NCBI RefSeq assembly: GCF_014805685.1 | Contig: NC_060898.1 | Span: forward strand, 10,168,501 to 10,232,500 | Direction: 5' to 3' | DNA from: Silurus meridionalis | Taxonomy: Eukaryota; Chordata; Actinopteri; Siluriformes; Siluridae | Length of the DNA stretch: 64,000 nucleotides | Shown: piece after piece, positions 57,703 to 64,000 of the stretch | Layout of the letters: the number at the start of each line of letters is the position of its first letter | How positions within the stretch are numbered: the stretch's first letter is position 1 | Notes under the pieces: model-generated | Seen by the model: only the letters and a program-made list of their open reading frames with translations | The model's database searches: none | What the model was told of the DNA's origin: nothing | Made by a program: the position numbers and the translations under genes

Positions 57703-58730
57703 TCAAGGTTTATATTTGGTACAGTAGCCTTGGTTTGCAATTACAGAGGTCAAATGTTTCCTGTAGTTTTTCACCAGGTTTGCACACACTGTAGGAGGGA
57801 TTTTGACCCACTCCTCCACACAGATCTTCTCTAGATCAGTCAGGTTTCTGGCCTGTCGCTGAGAAACACGAAGTTTGAGCTCCTTCCAAAGATTCTCTAT
57901 TGGGTTTAGGTCTGGAGACTGGCTAGGCCATGCCAGAAACTTGATATGCTTCTTACAGAGCCACTCCTTGGTTATCCTGGCTGTGAGCTTTGGGTCATTG
58001 TCATGTTGGAAGACCCAGCCTCGACCCATCTTCAATGCTCTAACTGAGGGAAGGAGGTTGTTCCCCAAAATCTGCAATACATGGCCCCGGTCATCCTCTC
58101 CTTAATACAGTGCAGTCGCCCTGTCCCATGTGCAGAAAAACACCCCAAAGCATGATGCTACCACCCCATGCTTCACAGTAGGGATGGTGTTCTTGGGATG
58201 GTACTCATCATTCTTCTTCCTCCAAACACGTTTAGTGGAATTATGACCCAAAAGTTCTATTTTGGTCTCATCTGACCACATGACTGTCTCCCATGACTCC
58301 TCTGGATTATCCAAATGGTCATTGGCAAACTTAAGACGTGCCTGGACATGTGCTGGTTTAAGCAGGGGAACCTTCCGTGCCATGCATGATTTCAAACCAT
58401 GACGTCTTAGTGTATTACCAACAGTAACCTTGGAAGCGGTGGTCCCAGCTCTTTTCAGGTCATTGACCAGCTCCTCCCGTGTAGTTCTGGGCTGATTTCT
58501 CACCTTCCTTAGGATCATTGAGACCCCACGGTGAGATCTTGCATGGAGCCCCAGTCCGAGGAGATTGACAGTCATGTTTAGCTTCTTCCATTTTCTAATG
58601 ATTGCTCCAACAGTGGACCTTTTTCACCAAGCTGCTTGGCAATTTCCCGTAGCCCTTTCCAGCCTTGTGGAGGTGTACAATTTTGTCTCTAGTGTCTTTG
58701 GACAGCTCTTTGGTCTTGGCCATGTTAGTA
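57703..58730 (-). pseudogene. Tc1 transposase, frameshifted
   Basis: Pieces in order on the minus strand: a start near 58722 with KTKELSKDTRDKIV and the helix-turn-helix; a frame break near 58570; a middle piece (58575-58102) with [36 protein letters not shown] (first catalytic Asp) and TIPTVKHG; a break near 58100; and the last piece (58077-57703) with [17 protein letters not shown] (third catalytic region) and a normal C-terminal end. HDNDPKLTA supplies the second aspartate. All three catalytic residues remain, but at least two frameshifts inactivate it. Confidence 0.9.
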
Positions 58731-58886
58731 GTGGGATTCTTACTGGTTGTATGGGGTGGACAGGTGTCTTTATGCAGCTAATGACCTCAAACAGGTGCAT
58801 CTAATTTAGGATAATAACTGTAGTGGAGGTGGACATTTTAAAGGCAGACTAACAGGTCTTTGAGGGTCAGAATTCTAGCTGATAGA

Positions 58887-59090
58887 CAGGTGTTCAAATA
58901 CTTATTTGCAGCTGTATCATACAAATAAATAGTTTAAAAATCATACATTGTGATTTCTGGATTTTTTTTTTTAGATTATGTCTCTCACAGTGGACATGCA
59001 CCTACGATGACAATTTCGGACCTCTCCATGATTTCTAAGTGGGAGAACTTGCAAAATAGCAGGGTGTTCAAATACTTATTTTCCTCACTG
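58887..59090 (-). repeat. Right long inverted repeat of the 57.5-59.1 kb Tc1 element
   Basis: Reverse complement of 57498-57696, with a few substitutions and a longer T run. Confidence 0.92.
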
Positions 59091-59887
59091 TAGATAACAC
59101 CTTTTTTTGTTGGACTATACAATGGAAAACCATGCCACTTGGGCTAAAAACACTAAAGCCAAGCAAAAAAGGCAAATAAGCCTTTTTAATAATAATAATT
59201 AGAAAATAATTTCAGATAAATCCATAGAATTAATGTCCCAGTTTGACAAAATGTAAATCCAGTACGAGAGTGATTGTTCAATATTATTTTGAGGCCTTTG
59301 TCTACTACCTGTATAATATTTTTTATACACTCATCACATTTTTTACTTTCAATTCAGATCCCACATGCTTTAAAGCATATTCCTGTTTAACTGAAGAGAC
59401 ATACATAGACTATTTTATAGACATTCTCGTACCATAGTCTAGGATGAATGTACCTTCTGCCGCTAACTATATTAAGTTATATATGTTTTTAAACTAGTTG
59501 TATGTAGTTATTTGCCTTGTGATTTCAAATGCACAGTGCCTGCATTTTTACTTTGATTTACCTTTAAGTGCATAGTCATTTACCATTTTCCATACATCTT
59601 GCTCAGTGGCACAAGTATGTAACTGTAAACTGTAACTGAACTGTGAATATGTAAAAGCATTCCCATGTTAATGAATGGTTTCTTATTGTTTCTCAATCTA
59701 CATGTCAATATTGATGAATAAGAATCAATTTCCAAACTGAGAATGCTGAGACAGTAAGATACTATATAGAAGAGAAATTAAGGAAGAACAAGTAAAAAAA
59801 AAGGAAATTTTTTTTAAAATGCATGACCCAGTAAAAGCCAAACAGAAATAAACTAACTTGTTCATTCTGTTCTTGTGTTTGCCACAG

Positions 59888-59925
59888 AAAATAGACCCTA
59901 CTCCAAACCTCCCATTATGTATTGA
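59888..59925 (+). CDS. dach2: dach2 last coding exon K (stop)
   Basis: Acceptor TGTTTGCCACAG, then 38 coding bases entered with two bases completing a Glu codon: (E)NRPYSKPPIMY followed by TGA at 59923. The -IMY ending resembles the -VMY C-terminus of DACH1 as I remember it, although the coiled coil is DACH2-like. The phase matches exon J exactly. No alternative terminal exon was recognised in the preceding intron, but a tiny one could be missed. Confidence 0.82.
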
Positions 59926-60860
59926 GATGTATGTGAAGCTCTTCTTTATATTACTCCTCACCAGTAGATGGCTTCCTCACTCCATTTCTGAACTTTTTGA
60001 CACTGACATTGGAGTTTTCATAGAGGCAAGTGCTGAAGTTGATGACCACTGACCATCAAACCCTTTGTACAGGACTCGAGTGAGTGTGTGTAATGTGGCC
60101 CTGTGCTCAACCTAAGGAGTGCTGTTGTTGGCAACTTCCCAATGCATCACAACAATTTGTAAAAAAAAAACCAAACAAACAAAAAACATCTTTGTTTTAC
60201 ATGAACATCTATGTCCTACACATTTTGGAATGTTTCTTCAGGATAAAGATATACTTTGCTGTCAACTGTTTCCCTTTTTGCTGAAACCCACATCAGTGTC
60301 CTCCTTTTTACTTACTGTTCTCAGGACACATTTACGATTGTTTTTGCTTTTAGCCGACTCAGTGTACAGCAGTGATACTGAACAGCTAAAGCAACTAAAG
60401 CAAATGACCATGGATAACATGTTAATTTTATTGAAAACCAGCAAATTATAAACTGTTAGCATTTGTTGCTTCATCTTTGCCTCCTTTTAAAAAATATATC
60501 ATACTGTTATTTAGGAAATGTAGAAGCATCACATTTTCCTACCCAGAGTGTTTATCATATTGTTTATTTTGTTTTTATTTTTTAGTTAGCATTTTAAGCA
60601 GATATTTGAGAAGTGATGTGGAAAGTTTTTGTATTTTGGGCTCTGCCCCTCTGACAATAGTTTCTATATTGTTTCTAAAGAGAAAAAAAATGAAAATCAA
60701 AAAAATGCTATAAATACAGGTTAACTGTAATTCCCCTTCTGGTTTTATCTTTGTTTATAAATACTTGTAAAAACGCTTCAGCATTTGCTATTCCATTGTC
60801 ATTATGAAGTGGATACAGTTTTAGTGATGAAAGAAAATAAACAGATGTTAAAAAAAAAAA
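59926..60860 (+). other. dach2 3' untranslated region (predicted)
   Basis: AU-rich sequence after the stop, with several ATTTA-like and T-rich stretches, up to AATAAA at 60836 and an A-tract of about 23 bases starting near 60850. The genomic A-tract could mean internal priming or a processed origin, so the exact 3' end is unsure. The frame at 60119-60451 has no family resemblance. Confidence 0.6.
60836..60841 (+). promoter_or_regulatory. Polyadenylation signal AATAAA
   Basis: Canonical hexamer about 910 bases after the stop codon. A second AATAAA occurs at 61868 and could give a longer 3' end. Confidence 0.55.
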
Positions 60861-62220
60861 AAAAAAAAAAAAATTGTAATAAAAATTGAAGAACCTTAAT
60901 GCACATCTGATGCAAGCATGCTTGTAGATACAATACTGATGACACTGATGACAAATGGCACTGTTTCAAGATTAAGAGCTGCCGATTCTCATCTATTTTT
61001 TAAAAGTTTCTGGAGAAAGGTAAACCATGGTTATGATTCTGGCAGCTATTGATGATGCTACAAAAGGACAACCACAAATTCCAAAAACATTGCCCATAAC
61101 ACGACAAATAAAACACCCCCATTGACATTATCTTCATAGATTTTGGGTTTTGTTTTTGGAGTAATAAATTTGAATTTGAAGACTTTTTCATTCTTTGCAG
61201 TTCTTTTTTCTTGGTTACACGTTTGAGTTAAATGGCCAATGCAAGCTTACTATATTTACATGTGTACTATAGACTTTAATTAGCATTTTTCACCTTGGAA
61301 AGAAGTTGAAATTTATATGCAGGGTCAGCTTGGTCCAAAACTTATTGATCCCAACCGCTGAACAACTGCTGCCCAAAAATTTCTAAAATCTCATTCACAA
61401 TGTCAGTGGGTCTTATTTATCAAGATGGATACAAATTAATTTATTCCTAAATCTTTCAAAAGCACATTTCTGGAAAATAACTTCCTGAGCACAGCACTAT
61501 TATATATGATACCAAAAGTAAGTTCACAAACCAACATAAAAATAAATATATTATAATATATTATAATTATAATATATTTCTCGGTCACAAATACTAGACT
61601 ACCTGAAGTCTCAAACCAATCAGATGCTGGGTTTCTTTCCTGGTATTTCTCTGCCACAACTATAAACAATCGGTTTCACTTGCCAAGGCACCTTCTTTTA
61701 GCTCTATACAACAATTTACAGCAGTGTGTTGTCATGAGAGACCTCCAGCTGACAGTTGCAGAGATACATAAAACCTTTAAAAGATGGCCTTTAAAATGAA
61801 AAACCTTCAAAGCTTGGCCATCTAAAGTGTGTGGTTCTCATTTTATTATTTAAATTGTGTTCAGACAAATAAACCCTGTTCTTTATTTTGCCAAAAGGTA
61901 AGGCTGCATATTTTTTTATTTATCACTATTAAGAAAACAACTCAATAAATGACAATTAACAGCTTTTTGGTATATGTGTATATGTATATATAGGGCCATA
62001 GTATAAATAGAATAGATACAAATTGATTGTAGCAAAAAAAAAAAATAAATAAAATTATGTACATCCTAGTATTAATAAAACTGCAGTTCTATTTATAATT
62101 GTGGTCTCCTTTTCACATGCTTGAATGCAGTACCTGAATATCACCAAGAGTCATTATAACTACATTTGGCATAATGTGATGCGACCTGATGAGACTATGC
62201 CTGAGGTCCAAACTGTCAAA
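60861..62220. other. Intergenic AT-rich DNA
   Basis: No gene or element recognised. Short frames lack support. Confidence 0.5.
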
Positions 62221-62224
62221 AATA

Positions 62225-62265
<41 letters not shown>

Positions 62266-62272
62266 ACACTGC
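62225..62272. repeat. (CA)n microsatellite
   Basis: About 23 CA units with one TACA interruption. Confidence 0.95.
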
Positions 62273-62727
62273 ATTTGTAATTCAATTAGAAACTGATTGT
62301 TTGATCTACTTTTAATTAGCCATCATTTCATTATGCTGTATGTAACTATACTTCTTTTTTGTTTAGTAATATTTTAATATTGAGGAGTTGATTAAAAGAC
62401 AATTGGTGCGGCAAACCATTTGATCATTGAAAAAGAGTTGCACCATTTGCATGAGTCATTAAAAATAATTTAATTTAAATTTGGCAATCAACAGGAAATA
62501 AAAGGACCCTGGCATTAAAGCCAGGGATAATGTTCTTCTTTCCTTCTCCATCCTATTCTTCCCATCCTTCTTATGTTCATTTTCTCAATCAGTGGCAGCG
62601 AATACATGTTAATTTTAAATATTGTTCTTGGGATTAAATATGAGCCACAACCAGGATCAGGTGGCTCATAACTGTTTTCAGTTAAAGCCATATTGACATC
62701 ATGCTGGCATGGCCTTAATTGAATTTA

Positions 62728-62850
62728 ATTGAATTAATTTGTATTTGTATAGCGCTTTTAACAATAAACATTGTCTCAAAGCAGCTTTACACAGATAATG
62801 TGGTGATAAGCAAGCTGGTGACGACTGTGGCAAGGAAAAACTTTAAGCAA
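62728..62850 (+). repeat. Dispersed teleost repeat, second copy
   Basis: AATTTGTATTTGTATAGCGC then ACATTGTCTCAAAGCAGCTT and GACTGTGGCAAGGAAAAAC match 11326-11480. It is a truncated copy. Confidence 0.75.
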
Positions 62851-63054
62851 ATGAATCATTAAAATGGACAGTTTTTACATTTAAAAACTAGACTTGTGTA
62901 CTATAGGAATAGATTGTTCATGGCCAGTGGTTTTATCAATCATTTGCCTTCTGGTCATACTACTGCTGCTGATGTGGTGATTATTAGTGTCACCAAAAGA
63001 TTTTTATGTTTCTTGTGTTTTTTTATTGATTTATCTATGCTGCTTCGTTTGTCG

Positions 63055-63085
<31 letters not shown>

Positions 63086-63128
63086 CATTATTTATATAAA
63101 TATAATTGTTGTCGTAAGTCTACGACTA

Positions 63129-63130
<2 letters not shown>

Positions 63131-63168
<38 letters not shown>

Positions 63169-63377
63169 CATACAGGTAGTCGGTCGTAGACTTACGCCAA
63201 CAATTGGGACTGACAAATCGGTCAGAATACGATTTGGTCGTAAGTAGAGTAGGCTATATTTACAGTACTCTGAAATTATGCCGGAAGCTGGTAAAGAAAT
63301 AACGTACGCCGCGGCTAGCGATTGTATTCGTAAAGTCGAATGGTCGTAAGTTGCATAGGTTGTAAGTCGACGACTAC

Positions 63378-63410
<33 letters not shown>
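63131..63410. mobile_element. Short inverted-repeat element (MITE-like) in a TA tract
   Basis: Between two TA arrays (63131-63164, 63386-63410) lies a 208-bp unit, 63173-63380, that begins CAGGTAGTCGGTCGTAGACT and ends AAGTCGACGACTACCTG, so the ends are inverted. A third piece of the same end lies at 63108-63130 in inverted orientation. CGTAAGT motifs recur inside. No coding capacity. Family not recognised. Confidence 0.65.
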
Positions 63411-63411
<1 letters not shown>

Positions 63412-63661
63412 CATCAAATCCAATTGAAAACACAAAGCAGTAAAACACTCTTTGTGAGATGGCTCTAATTATAAATCACACACAGTCTATCCTTCCTTTC
63501 AATACTCATATTTAAACATGTGCAGGTTATTTTTACTGAGTAGGGAATCTCATTGGGAGTCCAACGTAATGAAGTGGGCTACACAACAGCAGAAAAATGT
63601 CAAGGCGCATTTCAATACTCTCAAAAGCATAAATCACCACCTGTACTTTTTGCCTGAAAGA

Positions 63662-63679
63662 ACACACACACACACACAT

Positions 63680-63722
<43 letters not shown>
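63662..63722. repeat. (CA)n microsatellite
   Basis: About 29 CA units with one TGCA interruption. Confidence 0.95.
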
Positions 63723-63726
<4 letters not shown>

Positions 63727-64000
63727 CTGATTGCCAAATAATTATGAACCATTTTTTAGTTGATTTGATGGTGAATTATGGAAAATATATTTTAAAACTG
63801 CATCAAGAAATATATACAGCAAAATATACACTATTGATTTAAAAACAAAAATACATTTCTAATTAGATCTTAAACATACAGGCTGTATTTTCATTTTAAA
63901 TATATCCCTGTGCACTGCATTGCAACTGTACACTTGTTTAGTTCTTGAGCTCAATACTGAACAGCTGAAGAAGCAGCCTGTCACCATCTGATAAATGGAA
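63723..64000. other. Intergenic AT-rich DNA to window end
   Basis: Nothing recognised. Confidence 0.5.

Larger units (their letters stand above)
57498..59090 (-). mobile_element. Tc1-like transposon with 200-bp inverted repeats and TA duplications
   Basis: The target dinucleotide TA flanks both ends (57496-57497, 59091-59092). The ends CAGTGAGGAAAATAAATATT and AATACTTATTTTCCTCACTG are inverted. The repeats extend 199 bases on the left (57498-57696) and 204 on the right (58887-59090), with internal direct-repeat copies of the outer motif, so it is of the IR/DR type. The transposase lies on the minus strand in three frames. It is the most complete element by its ends, but inactive because of frameshifts. 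Confidence 0.93.
53162..59887 (+). other. Last intron (J-K)
   Basis: 6.7 kb holding the GATA array, a hAT-like element, a tandem duplication near 56811-56980 with about 98-base period (shared word CACATTTATCCATTA), and a complete-ended Tc1 element. Parts 53.3-54.6 kb and 59.1-59.9 kb are AT-rich and unassigned. Confidence 0.88.
17233..60860 (+). other. dach2: Dachshund-family gene, 3' part (11 exons in window)
   Basis: Exons between 17233 and 59925 join with matching phases (1-1-1-0-1-1-1-0-1-1-1) into one reading frame of about 416 codons with a stop. Dachshund proteins are nuclear co-regulators in the SIX-EYA-DACH network controlling eye, limb, muscle and kidney development. They have an N-terminal Dachbox-N (SKI/SNO-like, DNA binding) and a C-terminal Dachbox-C coiled coil. 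Only the part after Dachbox-N is present. Assignment to DACH2 rather than DACH1 rests on LTAAAMAEAMKL, HSPLSR, ELYRERE and ESKRREQVEQALKQAT, all DACH2-like as I remember the families. The intron from 17365 to 30377 is 13 kb and others reach 8.5 kb, whereas 32.7-33.6 kb is compact. The promoter and first exons are outside the window or unrecognised. Confidence 0.92.

Noticed and set aside
60119..60451. 110-codon frame after the dach2 stop
   Set aside because: Lies in the predicted 3'UTR and shows no family or codon-use signal.
1..64000. CRISPR arrays, tRNA, rRNA, bacterial operons
   Set aside because: Regular repeats here are microsatellites or transposon ends; no cloverleaf or ribosomal sequence was recognised and the gene structure is that of a vertebrate nucleus.

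Overview
This is vertebrate nuclear DNA, almost certainly from a teleost fish. It is AT-rich, has long introns with GT..AG splice sites, and is crowded with CA/GT, TA and GATA microsatellites, Tc1/mariner relics, L2- and RTE-type LINEs, pogo- and hAT-type DNA elements and a Ty3/gypsy remnant. The repeat mix would fit an otophysan such as a catfish, but I cannot prove the species from sequence alone. No bacterial, organellar or CRISPR features are present.

The only host gene I can support is the 3' two thirds of a dachshund-family transcriptional co-regulator gene on the + strand, best matched to DACH2. Eleven exons (17233-17364, 30378-30512, 32751-32923, 33181-33316, 33557-33631, 36079-36138, 44605-44750, 44883-45030, 46042-46188, 53099-53161, 59888-59925) join with fully compatible phases into about 416 codons ending in a stop. 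The exon at 36079 is less certain than the others. A further possible cassette exon (25145-25222) is phase-compatible in the long 17-30 kb intron. The exons carrying the N-terminal Dachbox-N (SKI/SNO-like DNA-binding domain) were not found and should lie upstream, so 1-17232 is probably also intron. The C-terminal Dachbox-C coiled coil is encoded at 44.6-46.2 kb. The 3'UTR runs to a polyadenylation signal near 60836.

Layout: 1-17.2 kb is a transposon graveyard. It holds a minus-strand RTE-like LINE (2.1-4.8 kb), three abutting Tc1 copies (7.9-10.9 kb), an L2 LINE invaded by a dispersed repeat and a pogo-like element (10.9-12.5 kb), and a hAT BED-finger relic (15 kb). The 17.4-30.4 kb intron holds a second pogo-like element (17.8-18.4), Tc1 relics (20.0, 25.6) and an L2 LINE (23.2-24.0). 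Between 32.7 and 36.6 kb the exons are packed closely and almost every flank is a (CA)n or (TG)n tract. The 36.1-44.6 kb intron is poor in recognisable transposons. The 46.2-53.1 kb intron holds a Tc1 fragment fused to a gypsy remnant and the second copy of an unclassified dispersed repeat. The last intron holds a hAT-like element (54.65-56.37) and a Tc1 element with 200-bp inverted repeats and TA duplications (57.50-59.09). From 60.9 kb to the end I see only intergenic repeats.

The most interesting signals are the complementary microsatellites bracketing the middle exons, the phase-symmetric candidate exon at 25.1 kb, and several nested or fused mobile elements.
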